A stretch of DNA of 64,000 nucleotides, taken from positions 2,942,501 to 3,006,500 of the forward strand of contig NZ_CP098774.1 in assembly GCF_028473665.1 (NCBI RefSeq), in the 5' to 3' direction. This DNA is from Sphingomonas sp. QA11. Its GTDB lineage: Bacteria; Pseudomonadota; Alphaproteobacteria; Sphingomonadales; Sphingomonadaceae. The position numbers were made by a program, and so were the translations under genes. Below the pieces are notes generated by a model. It ran no database searches. It was given only the letters and a program-made list of their open reading frames with translations, and was not told the DNA's origin. This document shows, one piece after another, positions 36,342-45,315 of this stretch. Each line of letters starts with the position of its first letter. Positions within the stretch are counted from its first letter, which is position 1.

Positions 36342-36848
36342 ATGAACAAACTGGTCCTGACCGCCGTGATCGGCGCCGCGATGCTGACGGGTTGCGCGAG
36401 CAAGCGCCTGCCGGTCGACGGCAACAGCTATGCACCCGGCGCGGGCGAGACTCCCGTCGTGGAGAACACGCTGGCAAGCCTGCAGGCGGATCTTGCCGCG
36501 TCGGCCGGCAGCGACCGTGTATTGTTCGGCTATGATTCCTTCACCCTCACCCAGGAAGCGCGCCAGACGCTGGTTCGCCAGGCCGAGTGGTTGCGCCGGC
36601 ACCCCGACGTCGCCTTCTCCATCGAAGGCCATTGCGACGAACGCGGCACGCGTGACTACAACCTCGCACTGGGCGATCGTCGCGCCCGGGCCGCGGCTGC
36701 CCTCCTCGCCGCCGAAGGCATCTCGCCGATGCGGATCAGGACTATCTCCTACGGCAAGGAACGCCCCGAGGCGCTCGGTTCCGACGAGACGTCCTACGCC
36801 GCCAACCGGCGCGCCGTGTCGATCGTGATCGGGAACAATGGCGGCTGA
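36342..36848 (+). CDS. pal: Peptidoglycan-associated lipoprotein
   Basis: A 168-residue outer-membrane lipoprotein of the Tol-Pal envelope system. The lipobox is at MLTGCASK and the OmpA-like peptidoglycan-binding domain covers about 60-165 (VLFGYDSFTLTQEARQTL, IEGHCDERGTRDYNLALGDR). GGAG at 36332-36335 favours the second of two adjacent ATGs (36342) over 36339. The 278-bp gap upstream holds a possible TATAGT -10 element at 36277-36282 and no gene. tolQRAB are not visible in the window. It overlaps the next gene by 11 bases. Confidence 0.93.
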   Translation: MNKLVLTAVIGAAMLTGCASKRLPVDGNSYAPGAGETPVVENTLASLQADLAASAGSDRVLFGYDSFTLTQEARQTLVRQAEWLRRHPDVAFSIEGHCDERGTRDYNLALGDRRARAAAALLAAEGISPMRIRTISYGKERPEALGSDETSYAANRRAVSIVIGNNGG

Positions 36849-37218
36849 TCTGTTTCGCTGCCCCCATCCGCGTATCGCGCCGGCACTGATCGGGCTGTTG
36901 ACCTGCCTGGCGACCGGCGCGTGCGCACCCCATGACAAAAGCGCCGTGACCACCGACGAGCGGCGATATGACTGCGATTCAGGCAGTTCCTTCTCCGCCC
37001 AATTCTCGAACGGGAAGGTGCGGATCGACACGGGCGAACGCCGCTACGATCTGGTACGGCGCCCGGCATCGCAGGGCGTCCGCTACGGTTCCGACCATGT
37101 CGCCTTTGCCCAGGACGAAGACCGTGCCGTCCTGATCGGCGCCGCTGGCGGCCCCTATAAGGGATGTAGCGAAGTTGGCTTTCGCCTGAGCGACCAGGGC
37201 CTGACCAGTCCAGCTTGA
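36838..37218 (+). CDS. MliC-like (C-type lysozyme inhibitor) small envelope protein
   Basis: A 126-residue protein whose start overlaps the end of pal. The N-terminus contains a hydrophobic export signal ending LTCLATGACAP; the residue pattern before Cys is an imperfect lipobox. The mature part YDCDSGSSFSAQFSNGKVRI ... ASQGVRYGSDHVAFAQDEDR ... GPYKGCSE matches the layout of MliC/PliC inhibitors (paired cysteines and a SASGxRY-like loop, here ASQGVRY). It probably protects peptidoglycan from C-type lysozyme. The family call is by eye on a short protein and is moderate. Confidence 0.6.
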   Translation: MAADLFRCPHPRIAPALIGLLTCLATGACAPHDKSAVTTDERRYDCDSGSSFSAQFSNGKVRIDTGERRYDLVRRPASQGVRYGSDHVAFAQDEDRAVLIGAAGGPYKGCSEVGFRLSDQGLTSPA

Positions 37219-37220
37219 AC

Positions 37221-37302
37221 CGTCATCCCGGATTTGGCATCGCCGTGCCGGGTACCAACCGGTTTCGCGACCCGCCGCCGGTCAAGCCCGGAATGACCGA
37301 CT
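37221..37302. repeat. Inverted GTCATCCCGG / CCCGGAATGAC repeat
   Basis: In the 111-bp gap between the convergent mliC-like and emrB-like genes, GTCATCCCGG at 37222 is mirrored by CCCGGAATGAC at 37287. This GTCATTCCGGG-type sequence is a common dispersed intergenic repeat in alphaproteobacteria and could also end transcription from both sides. Confidence 0.45.
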
Positions 37303-37329
37303 GATCGACGTCACATTCCAGTGGGAAGC

Positions 37330-38865
37330 TCAGTCAGCCGCGATCGGCCCCTTGGGAGGCTGCGGGCGCCGGGTCAGCCACACAATGCCGACCAGGATCG
37401 CGCAGAGCCAGGCCGACACGCGGAACAGATCGGTCGAGGCGAGCAGATAGGCCTGCCCCACCATCTGCCGGGAGATCGCCCCCGCCGCCTGCAGATCGGT
37501 CAGGCCAAGGTGCCCAAGCGCCGAGCGTGCTGCCTGTAGTGGCGATCCCGTCCCTATCGCTTCGGAAAGATGGCTTTGGTGCAGCGCCTCGCGCCTGTCC
37601 CATGCGGTGGTGATGATCGACGCGGCGAAACTGCCCGCGGTGATGCGCGCAAAGTTGGATATGCCCGTCGCCGAGGGGATGCGTTCCGGCGGAATGCCGT
37701 CAAGCGAGATGGTCACCATGGCCAGGAAGAAGGTGCTCATCGCCACGCCCTGGACAAGCATCGGCAGCATGAAATCCCACGCGCTGGCGCCCGTCGTGTA
37801 GCCCGACCGCATGTAATAGGAGATGCCGAACGCAATGAACGCGATCGACGCGAGGATGCGCGCGTCGACCTTGCCAGAGGCGCGCGCGATGAACGGCGTC
37901 AGGATGACCGCCACCGCACCACTCGGCGCGGCGACCAGCCCGGCCCAGGTGGCAGTATATCCAAGCTGGGTCTGGAGCCATAGCGGCAGGATCAGCGTGT
38001 TGGCGAAGAACACCGCATAGCCGAGGCAGAAGGCGATCGACCCGAACAGGAAATTACGGCTCTTGAACAGGGTCAGGTCGACAGTCGGGTTGGCGTCGGT
38101 CAGTTCCCAGATGACCCAGGCGACAAAACCGATCGCGGCGATCACCGCCATCACGACGATCCGCGTCGAATTGAACCAGTCGTCGTTCTTGCCGAGATCG
38201 AGCATCATCTGAAGCGACCCGACCCACAGCACGAGCAGGATCAGCCCGACCTGATCGATCGGCAGCTTGCGCGTCGGCGTCTCGCGGGTGCGCAGGCTCC
38301 GCCAGCAGACCGCGGCACAGAACAGGCCGACCGGCACGTTGATCAGGAAGATCCAGCTCCAGTGATAATTGTCGGAGATATAGCCGCCGAGGATCGGCCC
38401 CATGATCGGCGCGACCAGCGTGGTGATCGACCAGATGCCGAGCGCGGTGGACCGTTTATCCGAGGGGAAGATCGCGATCAGCAGCGCCTGGCTGCCCGGG
38501 ATCATCGGACCGGACACCGCACCCTGCAGGATGCGGAAGCCGATCAGCGACGGCAGGTCCCAGGCGATACCGCACAGGAACGACGCGAGCGTGAACAGCA
38601 GCACCGAAACGCTGAAGGTCTTCACGACGCCGAAACGGCCCATCAGCCAGCCGGTCAGCGGCACCGCCACGCCATTGGCCACCGCAAAGGCAGTGACGAT
38701 CCAGGTCGAATTGTCGCTGCTGACGCCAAGATTGCCAGCGATCGTCGGCAAGGAGACGTTGGCGATGGTCGAGTCGAGCACCTGCATGAAGGTGCCGAGC
38801 GCCAGCGCGAAGGCGGTAAGGGCTAGCGCACCGCCCCGGAGCGGCGCCGGGGCGGCGCTGGCCAT
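37330..38865 (-). CDS. emrB: DHA2-family multidrug efflux MFS transporter (EmrB/QacA type)
   Basis: A 511-residue inner-membrane drug/proton antiporter with about 14 transmembrane segments. The DHA2 signature LDSTIANVSLPTIAGNLG is in TM1 and the MGRFGVVKTF loop follows TM2. The start overlaps the emrA stop (TGATG). It works with EmrA and the NodT-type outer-membrane channel as a tripartite pump. Drug specificity is not predictable from sequence. Confidence 0.9.
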   Translation of the reverse strand: MASAAPAPLRGGALALTAFALALGTFMQVLDSTIANVSLPTIAGNLGVSSDNSTWIVTAFAVANGVAVPLTGWLMGRFGVVKTFSVSVLLFTLASFLCGIAWDLPSLIGFRILQGAVSGPMIPGSQALLIAIFPSDKRSTALGIWSITTLVAPIMGPILGGYISDNYHWSWIFLINVPVGLFCAAVCWRSLRTRETPTRKLPIDQVGLILLVLWVGSLQMMLDLGKNDDWFNSTRIVVMAVIAAIGFVAWVIWELTDANPTVDLTLFKSRNFLFGSIAFCLGYAVFFANTLILPLWLQTQLGYTATWAGLVAAPSGAVAVILTPFIARASGKVDARILASIAFIAFGISYYMRSGYTTGASAWDFMLPMLVQGVAMSTFFLAMVTISLDGIPPERIPSATGISNFARITAGSFAASIITTAWDRREALHQSHLSEAIGTGSPLQAARSALGHLGLTDLQAAGAISRQMVGQAYLLASTDLFRVSAWLCAILVGIVWLTRRPQPPKGPIAAD

Positions 38866-40067
38866 CAGCGGTTCGCCGCGATGATCTGCGCGATGCGCGC
38901 CTCCACCTTCGGATCGCCGCCGTCGGACGCGCCGTCGCGATAGGCCTGCCGCGCGGGCGCGCCGATCCTGGCACCGGACGTATCGGCGGTATCGACCGTC
39001 GCGTTGACCGACAGGCCGACGCGGAGCGGATTGCGCTGCAGGTCGGCGCTATCGATCGCGATCCGCACCGGAAGACGCTGGACCACCTTGATCCAGTTGC
39101 CGCTGGCATTCTGCGGCGGGAGCAGCGCAAAAGCGTTGCCGCTCCCAGCGCCGAGGCCGATGACATGGCCGTGATAGACGATGCCGCTGCCATACATGTC
39201 AGCCGTCACTGTCGCACGCTGGCCGATGCGGATGTCCTTGAGCTGCGTCTCGCGGAAATTGGCATCGACCCACACCCGATCGAGCGGAACGACCGCCATC
39301 AGCGGCGTGCCGGCCGCAACCTGCTGGCCGAGCTGGACCGTGCGCTGGGCGACCACACCGTCGATCGGCGCGGTGATGTGCATATGGCTGCGCACGATCG
39401 CCGCACGGCGATAGGCGGCGATCGCGGCGAGCACTGCCGGATTGGTCGAGACGGTCGTGCCCTGTACCCCGGTGCGCGACTGGGCCTGCTGGCTGCGGGC
39501 GAGCGCCAGGTTTGCCGAGGCAACCTTCACCGCGTCGGCGGCATGGCTCAGTTCCTCGCCCGAAACGGCGCCTTCGGCCGCAGCGCCGCGACGCCGCGCA
39601 AGGTCGTTCTGCGCACGCGCAAGTTCAGCCTGGGCCTGAACTACCGCCGCACCAGTCTCGTTGAGCTTGGAGAAATCGGACCGGGTCGCGCGGACCGACC
39701 GCGCCAGTTCCGCCTCGGCCGCGGCGAGCCCGACATCAACCGTGGCGGGATCGAGATCAAGCAGGGGCTGGCCGGCGCGCACCGTCTGGGTGTTGTCGGC
39801 ATGAATCGCGAGGATCGTGCCCGGATCGCGCGCCGTGATCGCCACGACGTCGCCGGCGACATAGGCGTCGTCAGTCTCCTGCTCCGGCGCGGCGAGGAGG
39901 AAGTGGAACACCGCCCACACGATCGCCGCGATGAGGACGACCGCCGCAAGGATAGTCAGCCCCCGTCGCCGCGCGCCGGGGTTTCCGCGCACGGGCGCGG
40001 CCGGTGGCGTGTCCTGCGCGGGAGCGGCCTGCGCGTCGGTCGCCTCGATCTTTTCCATCTTGGTCAT
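38865..40067 (-). CDS. emrA: HlyD/EmrA-family periplasmic adaptor
   Basis: A 400-residue membrane-fusion protein with an N-terminal anchor (LTILAAVVLIAAIVWAVFHF). The lipoyl/barrel-sandwich halves are at TDDAYVAGDVVAITARDPG and HMHITAPIDGVVAQRTVQLG, separated by an alpha-helical hairpin (about 105-200). A beta-barrel domain (VDANFRETQLKDIRIGQRAT) completes the EmrA layout. It bridges EmrB and the outer-membrane factor. The gene overlaps nodT upstream (ATGA) and emrB downstream. Confidence 0.9.
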   Translation of the reverse strand: MTKMEKIEATDAQAAPAQDTPPAAPVRGNPGARRRGLTILAAVVLIAAIVWAVFHFLLAAPEQETDDAYVAGDVVAITARDPGTILAIHADNTQTVRAGQPLLDLDPATVDVGLAAAEAELARSVRATRSDFSKLNETGAAVVQAQAELARAQNDLARRRGAAAEGAVSGEELSHAADAVKVASANLALARSQQAQSRTGVQGTTVSTNPAVLAAIAAYRRAAIVRSHMHITAPIDGVVAQRTVQLGQQVAAGTPLMAVVPLDRVWVDANFRETQLKDIRIGQRATVTADMYGSGIVYHGHVIGLGAGSGNAFALLPPQNASGNWIKVVQRLPVRIAIDSADLQRNPLRVGLSVNATVDTADTSGARIGAPARQAYRDGASDGGDPKVEARIAQIIAANR

Positions 40068-41473
40068 TTCACGTCCTTCGGATCGAAACCGCCACCCAGC
40101 GCCAGGACCAGCGCGACGCGCTGGCTGGCGGCGTCGGCCGCGAGATTGGCATCGGCCTGCTGCGCGTCGAGCAGCCGCACGTCATTGTCGACAAGACCCA
40201 GGCGGGATTCGAGCCCGCTCGACACCCGGATCGTGTTGAGCCTTCCGGTCTCGGCAAGACCCCGCACGACCTCCGCCTGACGGGCACGATCTTCCGCCGA
40301 GCTCCTGATACGGGCCAGCGCATCGGCAGCTTCGTGTACCGCGCCGACGACCTTGCCATTGTAGTCGGCAATGGCGAGATCGACCCCTGCAGTCGCGCCC
40401 TCAAGGCTCGCCTTGAGCCGGCCATTGTCGAAGATCGGAAGATGGATCGCGGCACCCGCGCCGGCAGTGCCGGCATCGGCGTTGAAGAAATTGCCGACCC
40501 CGATTGCCTGCAGTCCGGCCAGTGCCGAGAGATTCACGTCCGGATAGAAGGCACGCCGCGCAGCCAGCCGCCCTTGCGACGCCGCATCGATACGCGCCAG
40601 CGACGCGGCGACGTCAGCCCGTCGCGCGAGCAGATCGGCCGGGATCGTCGCCGGTAATGGCAGGGCAGCGTCAAGCTGCAACGTCGCGGGCGCGATGGTC
40701 GCGGAATAGTCCAGGCCGCGCCCGGCCAATGCCGCCAGCGCGTTCGCCGCCAGGACCCGCTGCGCCGTTGCGCGCACCAGCGCCTGTTGCGCCTGCGCAA
40801 GCAAGGTGTGGGCAGCCTGTGCGTCGAGGTCGCTCGCCAGCTTGTTGCGGATGCGGGCCTGTACCAGCCGCAGCGACCCTTCGCGTGTCGCGATCGTCCG
40901 CCCGGCGAGCGCCGCCTGCCGCTCCGCGCGCGCCAGCTCGATATAGGTCTGCACGACTGACCCGGCGAGCGCGAGCCGCGCCGCGGTCGCGTCGAGCGCG
41001 GCAGCCCGAGTCGAGGCACGGGCACCGGCGATCACGGCCTTTTGCCGGCCGAACAGATCGAGATTCCAGTCAAGACTTGCCTGGGCCTGGCCGATGAAGC
41101 GCGTGGTGCCAGCAAAGGGTGGCGGGATCTGGTACTGACCGCTCAGGCGCGCGACTTGCGCCTGGCCGTCGAATACCGCGTTGGGCCCGTTTTGCGCACG
41201 CTGGCTCGACAGGATCGCACTTGCCTGACGCACGCGGGCGAGCGCGGCCTCAAGCGAAGGATTGCCCGCCTGCGCATCGGCGACCAGCCGATCGAGCTGG
41301 AAATCGCCGAACGAGCGCCACCAGCCGTCCACGATCACCGGGGTAGCTGAATCGCCGCCGCCGGACAGGCCAAGCGCTGAATCCGCAATCGGCACGACCT
41401 CGGGCCGCGACGCCGGGATGGCGCAGCCGGCAAGCAAAGCAGTGGTGGCGAGAGCGAGAGCGGTCAGGCGCAT
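40064..41473 (-). CDS. NodT-family outer-membrane efflux lipoprotein
   Basis: A 469-residue TolC-like outer-membrane factor with a lipobox at residues 13-17 (LLAGC). It has two repeats of the outer-membrane efflux domain: VADAQAGNPSLEAALARVRQ in the first, and a paired helical region with SLEGATAGVDLAIADYNGKV in the second. It supplies the exit duct for EmrAB. The start lies ten bases inside the end of marR, so the four genes form one operon. Confidence 0.9.
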   Translation of the reverse strand: MRLTALALATTALLAGCAIPASRPEVVPIADSALGLSGGGDSATPVIVDGWWRSFGDFQLDRLVADAQAGNPSLEAALARVRQASAILSSQRAQNGPNAVFDGQAQVARLSGQYQIPPPFAGTTRFIGQAQASLDWNLDLFGRQKAVIAGARASTRAAALDATAARLALAGSVVQTYIELARAERQAALAGRTIATREGSLRLVQARIRNKLASDLDAQAAHTLLAQAQQALVRATAQRVLAANALAALAGRGLDYSATIAPATLQLDAALPLPATIPADLLARRADVAASLARIDAASQGRLAARRAFYPDVNLSALAGLQAIGVGNFFNADAGTAGAGAAIHLPIFDNGRLKASLEGATAGVDLAIADYNGKVVGAVHEAADALARIRSSAEDRARQAEVVRGLAETGRLNTIRVSSGLESRLGLVDNDVRLLDAQQADANLAADAASQRVALVLALGGGFDPKDVK

Positions 41474-41934
41474 GAATCGTCTCCGACGCTGGCCTCAAGC
41501 GAGGTCCGCAACCGCTGCAGATGGTTGATGAACTGTCCCGCGTCCTCGGTCGACCAGCCATCGAGCCAGCCGTTCCACCGGTCGACCACGCCATGCATGC
41601 ACCGCTCGGCGATATCCCGTCCCTTGTCGGTCAGGACTAGATTGACCACGCGCCGGTCGTCCGCGTCGCGATCGCGTGCCACGAAGCCGCGCTCCTCAAG
41701 CGAATCGACCAGGCGAGTCGTGGCGCCCTTGTCATGGCCCAGGTCATGGGCGAGCGCGCGGCAAGTCGGACCGCGATCATACCAGATCGACACGAGCGCC
41801 GACCATTGCAGATGGGAGATGCCCTCTTCCACGAAGATCGGTTCAAGCCCGACCAGCGCAGACTGGTAAATGCGTTTGGTCAGATACCCGACCGAGACAT
41901 CGGGATTGAACTCCCCGCGGGTGTAAACCGGCAC
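41464..41934 (-). CDS. MarR-family transcriptional regulator of the efflux operon
   Basis: A 156-residue winged-helix repressor. GTG 41934 is preferred because GGAG lies eight bases upstream; longer in-frame starts lack a ribosome site and add a Cys-rich leader unlike the family. The core TCRALAHDLGHDKGATTRLV (recognition helix) and RDRDADDRRVVNLVLTDKG (wing) are typical MarR. Being first in the marR-nodT-emrA-emrB operon, it most likely represses its own transcription and is released by the pump's substrate. Confidence 0.87.
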   Translation of the reverse strand: MPVYTRGEFNPDVSVGYLTKRIYQSALVGLEPIFVEEGISHLQWSALVSIWYDRGPTCRALAHDLGHDKGATTRLVDSLEERGFVARDRDADDRRVVNLVLTDKGRDIAERCMHGVVDRWNGWLDGWSTEDAGQFINHLQRLRTSLEASVGDDSCA

Positions 41935-41946
41935 GTCGTTGCTCCA

Positions 41947-41957
41947 GCAATGATTGC
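41947..41957. promoter_or_regulatory. Candidate MarR operator palindrome
   Basis: GCAATGATTGC is an 11-bp palindrome with a central G, 13 bp upstream of the marR start. Its position suits autorepression; a short palindrome like this can also occur by chance. Confidence 0.35.
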
Positions 41958-42007
41958 TTCGGCAACTAATAAGGTCACGACAATCCCGACGCAAGGCGCC
42001 GCGCCGG

Positions 42008-42034
42008 AAAAAATGCGGGCCCTATCTGGGCCGC
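42008..42034 (-). terminator. Rho-independent terminator of the serine dehydratase gene
   Basis: Read on the minus strand, GCGGCCC-AGATA-GGGCCCGC forms a stem with one bulge, followed by ATTTTTTCC. It lies 20 bp after the serine dehydratase stop. Confidence 0.65.
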
Positions 42035-42053
42035 CGCCGCGCACCCGGATCGA

Positions 42054-43466
42054 TCAGCATTCCACCACGTTCACGGCCAGGCCGCCCATGCTGGTTTCCT
42101 TGTATTTTGAGCGCATGTCCTCGCCGGTCTGGCGCATCGTCTCGATCGCCTGATCGAGGCTGACGATATGCGTGCCGTCACCATCGAGCGCGAGATAGGC
42201 CGCGTTGATCGCCTTCACCGCGCCCATTGCGTTGCGTTCGATGCAGGGCACCTGGACGAGCCCGCCGATCGGATCGCAGGTGAGCCCGAGATTGTGCTCG
42301 ATCCCGATTTCAGCGGCATTCTCGATCTGCGCATTGGTCGCGCCGAGCACCGCCGCGAGACCGGCGGCGGCCATCGAGCAGGCGACGCCGACTTCTCCCT
42401 GGCACCCCATCTCGGCCGCCGAGATCGACGCGCGCGTCTTGTAGAGCATGCCGATCGCGGCCGCGGTCGACAGGAAGATCCTGACGCCCTCACGCGTTGC
42501 CGGTCCCTCGAAGGTTTCGTAATAGCGGATCACCGCGGGGATGATCCCGGCGGCGCCGTTGGTCGGCGCGGTGACCACGCGGCCACCCGCAGCATTCTCC
42601 TCATTCACCGCCAGCGCCCAGAGGCTGACCCACTGGATCGTGTGCGACGGTGCACCGCGTTCCGACCGGGAAATCAGCGCTTCATGCAACCCCTTCGCGC
42701 GACGGCGGACGCTGAGGCCGCCAGGCAGGATACCGTCCTTCAGCATCCCGCGATCGATGCAGCCGCGCATCGCATCAGCGACCCCGTCCAGCAGCGCGTC
42801 AGTCTCGGCGGCGGTGCGCCATGCCGTGTCGTTGCGGCGTACCAGCTCGCTGATCGAGATGCGCTCGATCGCCGCCGCGGCCAGCAGTTCGTTGCCCGAG
42901 GTGAACGGATGGCGCACCGCGACATTGCCCAGTTCAGGCCGCTCCCCGTCGCGCCGGATCGTACCGCCGCCGACCGAGTAGTAGCGCTGGACATGGCTTG
43001 TCCCGTCCGGGAACCAGGCAGTCAGGTCGAGGGCATTGGGGTGTTCGGGCTCGAAGCGCTCGGGATGGAAATCGATTCCTCCCTTCCCCTCAAGCTCGAC
43101 CCGGTAACCGCCATCGCCACCGCCTTGCCCAAGCGAGAGGGCGTTCTCAGCGCGGAACCCGGCGACCATCGCCGTGGCCGCTTCGGGATCGACCGTTTCA
43201 GGTTCCCAGCCAGCCAGGCCGAGCAGGACCGCCACGTCGGTGCCATGGCCGATGCCGGTCAGGGCCAGCGAACCGTACAGGGCGCAACCGACCCTGGTCG
43301 CACGTCCGGGCAAAGCGAGAATCGTCCGCGCGAAATCCGCCGCCGCGCGCATCGGGCCGACCGTATGGGAACTGGACGGGCCAATGCCGATGGTGAACAT
43401 CTCCGCGATGCTGATCGGACGATGGCGCGGGTCCGGAAGAGTCGAGGTCACGAGAGTTGACGTCAC
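42054..43466 (-). CDS. sdaA: L-serine dehydratase (L-serine ammonia-lyase), iron-sulfur, single-chain type
   Basis: A protein of about 470 residues that converts L-serine to pyruvate and ammonia with a [4Fe-4S] cluster. The beta domain opens ISIAEMFTIGIGPSSSHTVG. The alpha domain carries cluster-binding cysteines in MGCQGEVG, LTCDPIGG and VPCIERN, and TAPTNGAAGIIPAV. GTG 43466 is preferred, with GGAG nine bases upstream. The alternative ATG 43505 lies next to a GCGGCG/CGCCGC hairpin that may be the riboswitch expression platform. A tandem glycine riboswitch precedes the gene, linking serine breakdown to glycine level. Confidence 0.92.
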   Translation of the reverse strand: MTSTLVTSTLPDPRHRPISIAEMFTIGIGPSSSHTVGPMRAAADFARTILALPGRATRVGCALYGSLALTGIGHGTDVAVLLGLAGWEPETVDPEAATAMVAGFRAENALSLGQGGGDGGYRVELEGKGGIDFHPERFEPEHPNALDLTAWFPDGTSHVQRYYSVGGGTIRRDGERPELGNVAVRHPFTSGNELLAAAAIERISISELVRRNDTAWRTAAETDALLDGVADAMRGCIDRGMLKDGILPGGLSVRRRAKGLHEALISRSERGAPSHTIQWVSLWALAVNEENAAGGRVVTAPTNGAAGIIPAVIRYYETFEGPATREGVRIFLSTAAAIGMLYKTRASISAAEMGCQGEVGVACSMAAAGLAAVLGATNAQIENAAEIGIEHNLGLTCDPIGGLVQVPCIERNAMGAVKAINAAYLALDGDGTHIVSLDQAIETMRQTGEDMRSKYKETSMGGLAVNVVEC

Positions 43467-43509
43467 TGAGGCATGCTCCGTCTGGCGGCGCGAGCGCCGC
43501 GGCATGCCC

Positions 43510-43662
43510 CCTCTGTCCGTTTGCCTGAGATCGTTATCCCGTCGGCGGGTGCCGAGGCACCACTCTCCAGAGTGTCTGTGTCGCGCGGTCCTTCTGCCTG
43601 AGAGTTTCCGGGGCGGTTGCTCCTTCGGCGCCGGCCGAAGCCGATCTCTCCCGTGCGACGGT
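43510..43662 (-). promoter_or_regulatory. Tandem glycine riboswitch upstream of serine dehydratase
   Basis: On the minus strand the first aptamer (43660 to about 43587) contains GGGAGAG, GCCGAAGGAGCAA and ACTCTCAGGCAGAAGGACC. The second (about 43578 to 43510) contains CTGGAGAG, CGCCGACGGGATAAC and ATCTCAGGCAAACGGACAGAG. These are the conserved cores of the two-aptamer gcvT-type glycine riboswitch, separated by a short linker. The element ends a few bases before the sdaA start region, where a GC hairpin could be the expression platform. An on-switch that activates serine/glycine disposal is the usual logic. Confidence 0.88.
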
Positions 43663-43760
43663 TCGTCCCTGAGCGAGCGTCAGCCCCGAGTCAATCGGAG
43701 CTGCGGTGCTTTAAGCGATGTCGCATATCAGACTAGCCGAGTTGAACGACAAGGCCGACG

Positions 43761-45305
43761 TCAGATTTTGTGGAGACCGTGCTCGACGATCTTCTTGATA
43801 AGATCGCGATGTCGAGGAAGGCTTCCGCGCAGTCGATCGATGTTCGACCGATTCTCTCGCGTTACGCGCTCGGCCAGTCTGCTGTCGGCTGCGATCGCGG
43901 CTGGCTCGATCTCAGTTTCGAAGCCCATTCCATACAGGACATATTGGTAGCTGGCTGCCGGAAATACCTCTTCGATACGGTCGAATTCGTCATGTACCCA
44001 TGGGGGCTGATAGCGCCAGAGATGGAGCAATTCCTGCAAACGATCCGGAATCGTCTCCGGCATAACATTGTCGCGCCAGAAGGCGGTGTCGGTGCGCTTC
44101 GTCAGAACATAGTGTAGCTTGAGGAAGTCGATGATGCGCCCCCAGCGATATGATGTCGTGGCGTTGAAACGGGACGCCACGATATCCATCACCTCGCGGC
44201 ACGCAGGCATCTGTTCGGCGATCAGTTTCGCCGACAGTTCGACAAGAACAATGGCAGATGCTTCGAGCGGCTCAAGGAACCCGGCAGCAAGCCCAACGGC
44301 CACGCAGTTGCGCTTCCAGAAGGTTTCGCGATGCCCCGAACGGATCGATATCTTGCGCACTGACAGTCCATCCGCTGCCGGCCCGATATATGCGCGCAAT
44401 TCCCGCTCCGCCTGCTCATCGGAAATGTGACGGCTGGAAAATACATGCCCCGTGCCGCGCCGCGTCGGCAGACCGATATCCCAGATCCATCCGGCGGACT
44501 GAGCGGTCGAGATAGTGTGCGACGCTATCGGGCTGGATTCATCCTCATAAGGAACCTGCACCGCCAACGCGGTATCGCAGAACAGCACGTCGCCGCATTC
44601 CTTGAACGGGACACCTAGCGTCTCGCCCAGGAGCAATGATTTGAAACCGGTACAATCGACAAAGAGATCTCCTTCGATCTCACCGGCCTGTTCGGTCACG
44701 ATACTCCGGATGTCACCGTCCTGGGCCTGAGTCACAGTCCGGACGTCGGCCAGCACGTGACGCACGCCAAGCTTTTCGCAGCAATGGCGTTGAAGGAAAG
44801 GAGCAAATTTGCCTGCGTCGAGATGATAGGCGTAGTTTGCGGCGCCCTCGAATTCCGCCGTCGTGATCGCCTTGGGCGCCAGTCCATCATCGCAGATCTT
44901 CCCCTGCGCGCAGACCATGTCGCAGAAGCTGTCGCCACCTTCGCTCGCCAGCCAATGGGGCACGAGGTTTAGCTGCGCAAAGCCCTGCGGCAGCATGAGA
45001 GGATGGTAATATGCGTCGTCATTGGCGCCCGTCGTCCATCGGGCGAACTTTGCGCCTTGCTTGAAAGCGGCATCGCACTCCCGGAAAAAATCGGTTTCCG
45101 AGACCCCGATTTTCTTCAAGGTCGAGCGCAAGGTTGGCCAGGTTCCCTCCCCTACGCCGATGATGGGTACGTTGGGCGATTCCACCAACGTAACCGTGAA
45201 ATCATGCGGAATTCTACTGCGGTGCTTCGCGGCGATGATGCCGGCCGTCAGCCAGCCGGCGGTACCGCCGCCGACGATCACGATATTGCGAGTGCGGGTG
45301 ACCAT
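43761..45305 (-). CDS. Flavin-dependent halogenase (tryptophan 7-halogenase family), copy B
   Basis: A 514-residue protein starting at ATG 45305 with AGGAT just upstream; an in-frame TTG at 45317 was rejected. It has the FAD-binding [20 protein letters not shown], catalytic-lysine candidate K82 in AAFKQGA, and EPLEASA near residue 353. Like copy A1 the WxWxIP motif is replaced by WIWDIGLP (273-280), and the whole protein is visibly closer to A1 than to A2. It follows the TonB receptor gene but is separated from it by a strong terminator whose T-run ends only about 11 bases before this start. Substrate unknown. Confidence 0.86.
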   Translation of the reverse strand: MVTRTRNIVIVGGGTAGWLTAGIIAAKHRSRIPHDFTVTLVESPNVPIIGVGEGTWPTLRSTLKKIGVSETDFFRECDAAFKQGAKFARWTTGANDDAYYHPLMLPQGFAQLNLVPHWLASEGGDSFCDMVCAQGKICDDGLAPKAITTAEFEGAANYAYHLDAGKFAPFLQRHCCEKLGVRHVLADVRTVTQAQDGDIRSIVTEQAGEIEGDLFVDCTGFKSLLLGETLGVPFKECGDVLFCDTALAVQVPYEDESSPIASHTISTAQSAGWIWDIGLPTRRGTGHVFSSRHISDEQAERELRAYIGPAADGLSVRKISIRSGHRETFWKRNCVAVGLAAGFLEPLEASAIVLVELSAKLIAEQMPACREVMDIVASRFNATTSYRWGRIIDFLKLHYVLTKRTDTAFWRDNVMPETIPDRLQELLHLWRYQPPWVHDEFDRIEEVFPAASYQYVLYGMGFETEIEPAAIAADSRLAERVTRENRSNIDRLRGSLPRHRDLIKKIVEHGLHKI

Positions 45306-45315
45306 AGGATCCTGC

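Noticed and set aside
43734..43950. Short plus-strand frame over the end of halogenase B
   Set aside because: It overlaps the conserved halogenase C-terminus in antisense and lacks a start context.
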